Source of the DNA: Bacillota bacterium
GTDB taxonomy: Bacteria; Bacillota; Clostridia; Acetivibrionales; DSM-1351
Reading direction: 5' to 3'
Assembly (NCBI GenBank): GCA_023436485.1
Contig: JAEZIU010000268.1
Location: forward strand, 1 to 5,942
DNA length: 5,942 bases
Made by a program: the position numbers and the translations under genes. Positions 1 to 5,191 of the stretch are shown here, in pieces (the first letter of the stretch is position 1; the number at the start of each line of letters is the position of its first letter). The notes below the pieces were generated by a model. It made no database searches and was not told where the DNA came from. It worked only from the letters and a program-made list of their open reading frames with translations.

Positions 1-498
1 CAGTTAAGGCTAAAGCCTGAAGAAATTGCAAACTTTGATATAAATAAGGCTGTTTACAGAAACAGAGTTATTGTTCCAATAGAGAGTATAAACAGGTCAA
101 GCTTGAGAGCTCTGAGGTATGCAAAAACCATATCGGACAATATAACTGCTTTTAGTGTGGTCATTGATGAATCAGATGCAAAAAAAATAAAAGAAAAATT
201 TAACGCACTCAATATGGATATTCCTATAGTTGTCAAGTATTCGCCTTTCAGAAAAGTTGTTGATCCGATGCTTAAATTCATTGAATCTGCTGAGTATGAC
301 TATCAAAACGGTGATATGATAACGGTTATACTTCCGCAATTTGCAGTTAAGAAATGGTGGCATAGGTTCCTGCACAACAATACCAGATATTATGTTGAAA
401 AGGAGCTTTTAAAGCATAAGCATATAGTTGTATCAGTTATGCCATTACAATTAAGGGATGACGATTTTGTCCTTAATAATCATAAATATGATTGTTAA
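1..498 (+). CDS. APC-family permease, C-terminal cytoplasmic domain (KimA/YdaO-like), 5' partial
   Basis: The frame is open from the first base to the TAA at 496-498, giving the last 165 residues of a longer protein; the start is outside the window. No membrane segment is left, so what remains is the soluble tail. Its first part (NRVIVPIESINRSSLRALRYAK, then an ITAFSVVIDE strand) looks like the universal-stress-protein-like fold that follows the transmembrane core in APC permeases of the YdaO/KimA group. The second part has the typical YSPFRKVVDPMLKFI, ITVILPQF, KKWWHRFLHNNT and HIVVSVMPLQL blocks. In Bacillus subtilis KimA is a high-affinity potassium importer controlled by cyclic di-AMP, and this tail is its regulatory part. 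Potassium as substrate is inferred here, because the transport core cannot be seen and related APC permeases carry amino acids. A stem-loop overlaps the stop codon. Confidence 0.8.
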   Translation, partial: QLRLKPEEIANFDINKAVYRNRVIVPIESINRSSLRALRYAKTISDNITAFSVVIDESDAKKIKEKFNALNMDIPIVVKYSPFRKVVDPMLKFIESAEYDYQNGDMITVILPQFAVKKWWHRFLHNNTRYYVEKELLKHKHIVVSVMPLQLRDDDFVLNNHKYDC

Positions 499-499
499 G
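472..499 (+). other. Stem-loop over the permease stop codon
   Basis: Bases 472-483 (CTTAATAATCAT) pair with 488-499 (ATGATTGTTAAG) around an AAAT loop, giving 12 pairs of which one is G-U. The stem contains the TAA stop. No T-run follows, so it is a weak candidate for an intrinsic terminator and could instead protect or process the mRNA 3' end. A second inverted repeat, ATTAAGG at 450-456 with CCTTAAT at 471-477, shares bases with it, so the two stems cannot form together. Confidence 0.4.
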
Positions 500-500
500 C

Positions 501-527
501 ATGTTATAGAGAAATAAATAATAACAT
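501..527. other. Short inverted repeat upstream of the ROK gene
   Basis: ATGTTAT (501-507) and ATAACAT (521-527) form perfect 7-base arms with a 13-base spacer, in the 50-base gap between the permease and the ROK gene. It could be an operator or a weak RNA hairpin. Such AT-only repeats arise by chance in a genome this AT-rich, so support is low. I see no convincing -35/-10 pair in this gap. Confidence 0.2.
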
Positions 528-548
528 TATATAAATGAGGCGTGTTAA

Positions 549-1526
549 ATGAAATATACTATTGGTATTGAATTGGGAGTTAAAAATATAGTTGCAGGTA
601 TACTTGATAAAAATGGTAAATTAATTCGTAGAGATACTGTACCCACAAACAAAGACAGAGAATTTCAAGAAATAATTAAGGATGTTTGTGTTTTAATAAG
701 AAAAATAACCACAGATGAGGATATTGAACTTAAAAATATAAAATATATAGGGGTAGGATGTCCAGGGGTAACCGATAATAAGAGGGGTATTGTTTTAAAA
801 AACTACTCTCTCAATTTCACAAATGCACATGTGAGGAGTGAAATTCAGAAGCATATAAACCTTCCTGTCTATGTAGAAAATGATGCAAATTGTGTAGCAA
901 TAGCTGAATATCTACTTGGTGCCGCATACGGTACCGAAAGTTCACTTACTATCAAAGTGGGAGTAGGTATCGGTGGAGGAATTATTATTGATGGAAGTAT
1001 ATATAACGGCTTTAACTTTGGTGGAACGGAATTTGGTCACATGGTTATTGAGTATAACGGAAGACAGTGCAGCTGTGGTAGAAAAGGCTGCTGGGAGCAG
1101 TATATTTCCGGGTCTACTCTTATTAATCAAACCAAACAACTTGCAGCAGAAAACCCGGATTCTATTTTAGGGAAAATGGTTATGAACAATGTTGCACAGA
1201 TAACTGAATTGACAATATTTGAGGCCGCCAAGGCCGGTGACGAGAAGGCGAGAAGACTAAGTACTGAATTCGTAGAATATTTTGCTGAAGGCTTAACAAA
1301 CATTGTAAATATATTAATGCCTGAAGTAGTAATAATTGCAGGACCTATAAGCAAACTCGGCAATGCAATTGTAAACCCATTAGTCGAGCTTCTGAAAGAC
1401 AGAATATATTCGAAGGAGCTTAATCTTCCGGAGTTTAAAATGGCTGAAATGGGTAATGCCGGTATTGTAGTTGGTGCTGCAATGTTGGGATCTTTTAAGG
1501 ATGAAAAACTTGATGATTTGGTATAA
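549..1526 (+). CDS. ROK-family protein (glucokinase-like, altered nucleotide-binding motifs)
   Basis: This is a complete 325-residue protein with the length and order of a ROK sugar kinase and no N-terminal helix-turn-helix. GAGG at 537-540 lies 8 bases before the ATG. Visible signatures are an N-terminal IGIELGVKN strand-turn (residues 5-13), ENDAN with the presumed catalytic base Asp112, VGVGIGGG (137-144), the sugar-contact motif EFGH (Glu161, His164), and the ROK zinc site formed by His164, Cys174, Cys176 and Cys181 in CSCGRKGCWE. Family members phosphorylate glucose or related sugars with ATP in the cytoplasm; those with a DNA-binding domain are sugar-responsive repressors. Here the usual DxGGT phosphate-1 motif reads ExGVK, the usual GTGxGGG reads GVGIGGG, and the late adenosine loop reads AGP instead of GGG. 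Catalytic and zinc residues remain. It could be a divergent glucokinase, a kinase with another substrate, or a sugar sensor with weak activity. Family certain; activity uncertain. Confidence 0.85.
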   Translation: MKYTIGIELGVKNIVAGILDKNGKLIRRDTVPTNKDREFQEIIKDVCVLIRKITTDEDIELKNIKYIGVGCPGVTDNKRGIVLKNYSLNFTNAHVRSEIQKHINLPVYVENDANCVAIAEYLLGAAYGTESSLTIKVGVGIGGGIIIDGSIYNGFNFGGTEFGHMVIEYNGRQCSCGRKGCWEQYISGSTLINQTKQLAAENPDSILGKMVMNNVAQITELTIFEAAKAGDEKARRLSTEFVEYFAEGLTNIVNILMPEVVIIAGPISKLGNAIVNPLVELLKDRIYSKELNLPEFKMAEMGNAGIVVGAAMLGSFKDEKLDDLV

Positions 1527-1535
1527 TATACATTT

Positions 1536-1541
1536 GGGAGG
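1536..1541 (+). promoter_or_regulatory. Ribosome binding site that decides the PC4-like start
   Basis: GGGAGG lies 11 bases before the ATG at 1553. It is only 2 bases before the in-frame TTG at 1544, which is too close for initiation. The ATG is therefore preferred, and the encoded MAEIKYEI start also fits the family. Confidence 0.75.
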
Positions 1542-1552
1542 CATTGTTATTT

Positions 1553-1774
1553 ATGGCTGAAATAAAGTATGAAATAACTGAAAATATTGGTACCTTATCA
1601 GAATCCGGCAAAGGCTGGTACAAGGAATTGAATCTGGTAAGCTGGAATGATAGAGACCCAAAGTATGATATCAGGGATTGGTCTCCCGAACACGAAAAGA
1701 TGGGCAAGGGTGTTACACTCACCAAAGAAGAACTGGTAGAACTGAAGAAACTTTTAAACAGCTTGGACATATAG
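1553..1774 (+). CDS. PC4/YdbC-like single-stranded nucleic-acid-binding protein
   Basis: This small acidic protein of 73 residues has the full-length pattern of the bacterial YdbC family: an N-terminal KYEITENIGTLS strand pair, KGWYKELNLVSWN, PKYDIRDWSPEHEKMGKG, and a C-terminal helix TKEELVELKKLLNSL. The family is a bacterial relative of eukaryotic transcription coactivator PC4. The Lactococcus member folds like PC4 as a dimer and binds single-stranded DNA, so a role in transcription or in handling exposed single strands is likely; none has been firmly fixed. The ATG at 1553 was chosen over the TTG at 1544 on ribosome-site spacing. It starts 26 bases after the ROK stop and has no visible promoter of its own, so the two are probably one operon. 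It lies just before a long inverted repeat that should end transcription. Confidence 0.88.
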   Translation: MAEIKYEITENIGTLSESGKGWYKELNLVSWNDRDPKYDIRDWSPEHEKMGKGVTLTKEELVELKKLLNSLDI

Positions 1775-1789
1775 TTCGGGAATACAAGG

Positions 1790-1890
1790 GCAAATAAAAG
1801 CATAATAACTCGTAATAAACCTATTCTAAGTAGGTTAAGGTACGCTGGAGTATACAGGTTATTATGCTTATTTTATTTGCTATTTTTATT
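1790..1890 (+). terminator. Long AT-rich inverted repeat, probable terminator of the ROK/PC4-like operon
   Basis: The outer stem is 20 bp: 1790-1799 pairs perfectly with 1871-1880, and 1800-1809 pairs perfectly with 1858-1867, with a 3-base bulge (TTA, 1868-1870) on the right arm. The 48-base interior holds a second hairpin in which AACCTA (1818-1823) pairs with TAGGTT (1831-1836). The T-rich tract TATTTTTATTT follows at once. Position after the stop at 1774 and the T-rich tail favour an intrinsic terminator. The arms are long and AT-rich for that role, and the branched interior is unusual, so a degraded miniature inverted-repeat element is an alternative. No flanking target duplication is visible. 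Confidence 0.6.
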
Positions 1891-1993
1891 TCATATATTT
1901 ATAGGTGAAAATCAAAAAAAAGATAAAAGGAAGATAATAAATCTTAATTAGAGCATACAGGCTTAAATGTAAATACATCAAATTTATGACTTG

Positions 1994-2025
1994 TTGACAC
2001 AATATCTAGAGAGTGATAGTATAAT
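1994..2025 (+). promoter_or_regulatory. Sigma-A-type promoter for nrdDG
   Basis: A perfect -35 hexamer TTGACA lies at 1994-1999. Two overlapping -10 candidates follow: TAGTAT at 2017-2022 with the ideal 17-base spacer, and the perfect TATAAT at 2020-2025 with a 20-base spacer. Either places the transcription start near 2028-2033. Overlap with the NrdR-type operators supports assignment to nrdD. Confidence 0.72.
1997..2012. promoter_or_regulatory. NrdR box 1
   Basis: ACACAATATCTAGAGA agrees at 13 of 16 positions with the palindromic NrdR consensus acaCwAtATaTwGtgt as I recall it; 9 of the 10 core positions match. It overlaps the last bases of the -35 hexamer and runs into the spacer. NrdR is the zinc-finger/ATP-cone repressor of ribonucleotide reductase genes, so the position upstream of nrdD fits well. 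Confidence 0.75.
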
Positions 2026-2027
2026 TG

Positions 2028-2043
2028 CACCAACATATTGTTA
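2028..2043. promoter_or_regulatory. NrdR box 2
   Basis: The 10-base core CAACATATTG (2031-2040) matches the NrdR core CwAtATaTwG at 9 of 10 positions; the outer bases match poorly, 10 of 16 overall. It lies exactly 31 bp downstream of box 1, about three helical turns, and covers the expected transcription start. NrdR boxes usually occur as pairs separated by whole turns, which supports this second site. Confidence 0.6.
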
Positions 2044-2171
2044 AGAACGATGAATATATACATATTCAAATTTTAATTTATTCAGATATAACCGTTTAAA
2101 CAAAAGTGTCAGAAGCTGCTGTCATTTTGGATTGTGGCAAGACTTACTGTGCGATTATATCCATACTTTAT

Positions 2172-2189
2172 TTTGCTTTTTTAAGCAAA
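2172..2189 (+). other. Leader hairpin with U-rich loop
   Basis: TTTGCTT (2172-2178) and AAGCAAA (2183-2189) are perfect 7-base arms around a TTTT loop, 55 bases before the nrdD ATG. No T-run follows, so it is not an evident terminator. It may be a structural element of the leader; function unknown. Confidence 0.35.
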
Positions 2190-2232
2190 GGTAACTAAAT
2201 TTAATATACTGCAAAAGAAAAAATTGAGAAGG

Positions 2233-2244
2233 GTGGCTAGCCAC
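2233..2244 (+). promoter_or_regulatory. Palindrome abutting the nrdD start codon, overlapping the ribosome binding site
   Basis: GTGGCTAGCCAC is a perfect 12-base palindrome ending directly before the ATG at 2245. In RNA it could form a 4-bp GC-rich stem with a CUAG loop that takes up part of the GGGTGG ribosome site (2231-2236). The upstream GAAGGG (2227-2232) stays free, so the effect on translation may be modest. Confidence 0.4.
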
Positions 2245-4557
2245 ATGATAACCAAAATCAGAAAGCGTGACGGAAGAGAAGTACCATTTAACATTGAAAA
2301 AATTGCTAATGCTATTTTTAAGGCAGCTAGTGCTACCGGAGGTAAGGATTACAGGACGGCAATGGAATTGGCAGAAAGAGTTGTTGATTTTATTGAATCA
2401 AGTCTCGACAGAAGGGTACCCAGTGTTGAAGAAATACAGGATGCAGTTGAAACAGTGTTAATTGAGACTGGCCATGCAAAAACGGCCAAGGAGTTCATTT
2501 TATACAGGGCCGACAGAACAAAGGTACGTGAAATGAACACACGCTTGATGAAGGTGTATGAGGAGCTTACTTTTAAAGATGCAAAAGATAATGATTTAAA
2601 ACGTGAAAATGCAAATATTGACAGTGATACTGCTATGGGGACAATGCTAAAATATGGTTCGGAGGGTGCAAAGCAATTCTACGAAATGTATGTACTTAAA
2701 CCGGAGCATGCACAGGCACATAACAATGCAGATATACATATACATGATTTGGACTTTTTAACATTGACAACTACATGCTGCCAGATAGACATTCAGAAGC
2801 TGTTTAGAGGCGGTTTTAGTACAGGACATGGATACCTTAGGGAACCAAACGATATCAGTAGCTATTCAGCTTTGGCATGTATTGCAATCCAGTCAAATCA
2901 GAACGATCAACATGGTGGTCAGAGTATACCGAATTTTGATTACGGAATGTCAATGGGTGTTGCAAAGACCTTTGAAAAGGGTTATAAGCAGAATCTAAGA
3001 AAATCGCTGGAATTGTTGATCGGAAATGATTTTACAAATGAAATTGCGGAGGCCCGTGAAGAAATATATAAAGGATTCGGTATAAGGCCGGCATTAAACA
3101 GGATGGAAGCATATATTAAAGCAGAAAAGAAAATTCTGTTGAAATATATTCCTGATGAATCCTTGCTTGAAAAGGCTCAGCATTTTTCAGTTAAGAAAAC
3201 TGAAGAGGAGACTGACAGAATCACTTTTCAGGCTATGGAGGCATTTGTTCATAACCTTAACACTATGCATAGCAGAGCAGGAGCACAAACACCTTTCAGT
3301 TCCATAAATTACGGGACCGACACTTCTCCTGAAGGAAGGCTTGTGGTAAAAAATCTTTTACTCGCGACCGAAGAAGGCCTTGGAAATGGTGAAACTCCGA
3401 TTTTCCCTATACATATATTCAAGGTAAAGGATGGAATAAACTATAAGGAAAGTGATCCAAACTATGATCTTTTCAAGCTGGCCTGCCGTGTCAGTGCAAA
3501 GAGATTGTTTCCTAACTTTTCCTTTATTGATGCTCCATATAACCTTAGATATTACAAGGACGGAGATCCCAATTCTGAAATTGCTTACATGGGCTGCAGA
3601 ACCAGAGTTATCGGAAATACATACGATCCGGACAGGGAAGTAATATTTGGTAGGGGTAATTTAAGTTTTACGACTGTAAATTTACCTAGAATTGCTCTTA
3701 GAAGCAATAAAAATCTTAATATTTTCTTTGAAGAACTTGATAAGAAGATTGATCTGGTTATAGATCAGCTTTACGAAAGATTTCTTATTCAAGCAAAGAA
3801 AAAAGTTAAAAATTATCCTTTCCTTATGGGACAGGGTGTATGGATTGACTCTGAAAACCTCAATTGGGAAGATCAAGTTGGAGAAGTATTAAAACATGGA
3901 ACACTTACCATGGGTTTCATTGGCTTAGCAGAGTGTCTCAAGGCATTAATCGGTAAGCATCACGGAGAATCCGAACAAGCTCAGAACCTGGGCCTTGAAA
4001 TAGTAGGCTATATGAGAAAAAGAATGGACGAAGCAAGTGAGAAATACAAAATGAATTTTTCTCTGATTGCAACCCCGGCAGAGGGTACGTCAGGAAGATT
4101 TGTAAAGTATGATAAGAATGTATTCGGCAATATAGAGGGTGTGACAGATAAAGAATATTATACAAACAGCTTCCATGTGCCTGTTTATTATAAAATAAAT
4201 GCTTTAGATAAGATAAAAACAGAAGCACCATATCATGAGTTAACTAACGGAGGACATATAACTTATGTAGAAGTTGACGGAGATCCACTGAACAATCTGG
4301 AAGCCTTTGAAAAGATAATTAGGGCGATGAAGGAGTCAGGAATAGGATACGGGTCAATAAACCATCCTGTTGACAGAGACCCTGTTTGCGGTTATACAGG
4401 AATAATAGGTGATACATGTCCAAAGTGTGGAAGAGGAGAAGACGAAGACAGGCATTTTGAACGGATCAGGCGTATTACCGGTTATCTTGTAGGAACACTC
4501 GAACGATTTAATGATGCTAAAAAAGCCGAAGTACGTGATAGAGTCAAGCATATGTAA
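2245..4557 (+). CDS. nrdD: Anaerobic (class III) ribonucleoside-triphosphate reductase, catalytic subunit
   Basis: NrdD reduces ribonucleoside triphosphates to deoxyribonucleotides in the cytoplasm without oxygen, using a glycyl radical made by NrdG. The 770-residue protein opens with an ATP-cone (about 2-93; KRDGREVPFN at 7-16), the allosteric nucleotide-sensing domain. The ten-stranded barrel follows, with Cys178-Cys179 in TTCCQIDI (counterpart of E. coli Cys175), the SRAGAQTPFSS block, and Cys451 in YMGCRTR, the presumed thiyl-radical cysteine. Near the C-terminus are a metal site with Cys715, Cys725 and Cys728 and the radical loop RRITGYLVG with Gly746. The protein ends DRVKHM, a usual family end. 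ATG 2245 was preferred over in-frame TTG 2224 and GTG 2233, which lack a well-spaced ribosome site and would add seven or four residues before MITKIRKRDG. The loop has Thr rather than Cys before the glycine and no nearby Met, unlike E. coli. nrdG follows after 68 bases. Confidence 0.97.
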   Translation: MITKIRKRDGREVPFNIEKIANAIFKAASATGGKDYRTAMELAERVVDFIESSLDRRVPSVEEIQDAVETVLIETGHAKTAKEFILYRADRTKVREMNTRLMKVYEELTFKDAKDNDLKRENANIDSDTAMGTMLKYGSEGAKQFYEMYVLKPEHAQAHNNADIHIHDLDFLTLTTTCCQIDIQKLFRGGFSTGHGYLREPNDISSYSALACIAIQSNQNDQHGGQSIPNFDYGMSMGVAKTFEKGYKQNLRKSLELLIGNDFTNEIAEAREEIYKGFGIRPALNRMEAYIKAEKKILLKYIPDESLLEKAQHFSVKKTEEETDRITFQAMEAFVHNLNTMHSRAGAQTPFSSINYGTDTSPEGRLVVKNLLLATEEGLGNGETPIFPIHIFKVKDGINYKESDPNYDLFKLACRVSAKRLFPNFSFIDAPYNLRYYKDGDPNSEIAYMGCRTRVIGNTYDPDREVIFGRGNLSFTTVNLPRIALRSNKNLNIFFEELDKKIDLVIDQLYERFLIQAKKKVKNYPFLMGQGVWIDSENLNWEDQVGEVLKHGTLTMGFIGLAECLKALIGKHHGESEQAQNLGLEIVGYMRKRMDEASEKYKMNFSLIATPAEGTSGRFVKYDKNVFGNIEGVTDKEYYTNSFHVPVYYKINALDKIKTEAPYHELTNGGHITYVEVDGDPLNNLEAFEKIIRAMKESGIGYGSINHPVDRDPVCGYTGIIGDTCPKCGRGEDEDRHFERIRRITGYLVGTLERFNDAKKAEVRDRVKHM

Positions 4558-4576
4558 TTAATTTTATTATAGTGTA

Positions 4577-4610
4577 AAATATGCCAAATGCCGGATCATT
4601 TGGCATATTT
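4577..4610 (+). terminator. Perfect 14-bp stem-loop between nrdD and nrdG (attenuator or processing site)
   Basis: AAATATGCCAAATG (4577-4590) pairs without mismatch with CATTTGGCATATTT (4597-4610) around a CCGGAT loop. The stem starts 19 bases after the nrdD stop and ends 5 bases before the nrdG ribosome site. Only a short T-run inside the right arm is present, so termination would be partial. It may lower nrdG expression relative to nrdD or define a cleavage point in the mRNA. Confidence 0.6.
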
Positions 4611-4625
4611 ATTGTGGTGATAAAT

Positions 4626-5135
4626 ATGAACAAACAGATAAGAATTTCAGGAATAATCAATGAATCTATTGTTGACGGCCCGGGAATACGAATGGTAGTC
4701 TTTGCACAGGGATGCAGACATAATTGTAAAGGTTGTCACAATCCGCATACGCATTCCTTTGATGGCGGTGAAATTATTGAAATTGAAGGAATAGTCGATC
4801 AAGTACGTAAAAATCCACTTTTGGACGGAGTAACATTCAGCGGGGGAGAACCCTTTGAGCAGGCAGGGGCTTTCGCTGTCCTTGCCAAGCGGATTAATGA
4901 ACTCGGGCTTAATGTTATGGTTTATTCAGGATATACATTTGAACAGCTGATCGAACATTCAAAAGATCAAAAAGGCTTGATGGAACTTCTTAATAGTACA
5001 AAAATTCTGGTTGACGGACCGTTTATACAGGAACAGAAGGATCTTCTTCTTAAATTTAGGGGTTCGGCAAACCAGCGTATAATTGATGTTGAAAAAAGTC
5101 TGGCAAGTGGTAATATAGTAGATATGCATTTATAA
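4626..5135 (+). CDS. nrdG: Anaerobic ribonucleotide reductase activating protein (radical SAM activase)
   Basis: NrdG cleaves S-adenosylmethionine with a [4Fe-4S] cluster and abstracts hydrogen from the C-terminal glycine of NrdD, here Gly746, to make the stable glycyl radical. The protein has 169 residues, close to the usual 150-175. The cluster motif CxxxCxxC is Cys30, Cys34 and Cys37 in GCRHNCKGCHNP. Before it is SIVDGPGIR (14-22), typical of activases of glycyl radical enzymes. The SAM-binding GGEP motif is at 73-76 in TFSGGEPFEQ, and the usual VDGPFI and FRGSANQR blocks lie near the end. ATG 4626 is chosen because GGTGA (4616-4620) is well placed and the family begins here. The frame stays open to an ATG at 4581, but that codon lies inside the intergenic stem-loop and would add 15 unrelated residues. 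It lies 68 bases behind nrdD and is probably cotranscribed with it. Confidence 0.96.
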   Translation: MNKQIRISGIINESIVDGPGIRMVVFAQGCRHNCKGCHNPHTHSFDGGEIIEIEGIVDQVRKNPLLDGVTFSGGEPFEQAGAFAVLAKRINELGLNVMVYSGYTFEQLIEHSKDQKGLMELLNSTKILVDGPFIQEQKDLLLKFRGSANQRIIDVEKSLASGNIVDMHL

Positions 5136-5191
5136 AGGTAACAAACGGTGGCATTGAGAGGGTTATTTTGCTTACCGGGAATGGAGTTAAA

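Larger units (their letters stand above)
1881..2244 (+). other. Gene-free control region and leader of nrdD
   Basis: No believable coding frame is present. The left third (1891-1990) is AT-rich and holds only small inverted repeats, such as ATGTA-AA-TACAT at 1967-1978. The centre holds the promoter and two NrdR-type operators. The right part (from about 2030) would be an untranslated leader of about 215 nt. It contains the palindrome GAATAT-ATAC-ATATTC at 2052-2067, a 7-bp U-loop hairpin at 2172-2189, and a palindrome next to the start codon. I do not recognise any known riboswitch in it. Confidence 0.6.

Noticed and set aside
1495..1803. Open frame of 102 codons on the - strand across the PC4-like gene
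   Set aside because: It overlaps the ROK end, the PC4-like gene and the left arm of the inverted repeat, and its protein is a low-complexity Ser/Phe-rich shadow.
2039..2045. TTGTTAA resembling half of a Rex redox-repressor site
   Set aside because: The matching second half, TTAACAA after a short spacer, is absent, and the bases are better explained as part of NrdR box 2.
2050..2076. Possible 8-codon leader peptide starting at ATG 2050
   Set aside because: No ribosome binding site precedes it, and its codons show no run of a regulatory amino acid; chance is sufficient explanation.
3938..4231. Open frame of 97 codons on the - strand within nrdD
   Set aside because: It is the complement of well-conserved nrdD coding sequence and shows no domain or ribosome binding site.
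4581..4625. Upstream extension of nrdG from ATG 4581
   Set aside because: The codon lies within a perfect stem-loop, no ribosome site precedes it, and the added residues do not resemble the family, whose start matches ATG 4626.
5137..5176. GGTAA (5137-5141) and TTACC (5172-5176) as a terminator after nrdG
   Set aside because: The stem has only 5 bp around a 30-base loop and no T-run follows, so it is too weak to call.
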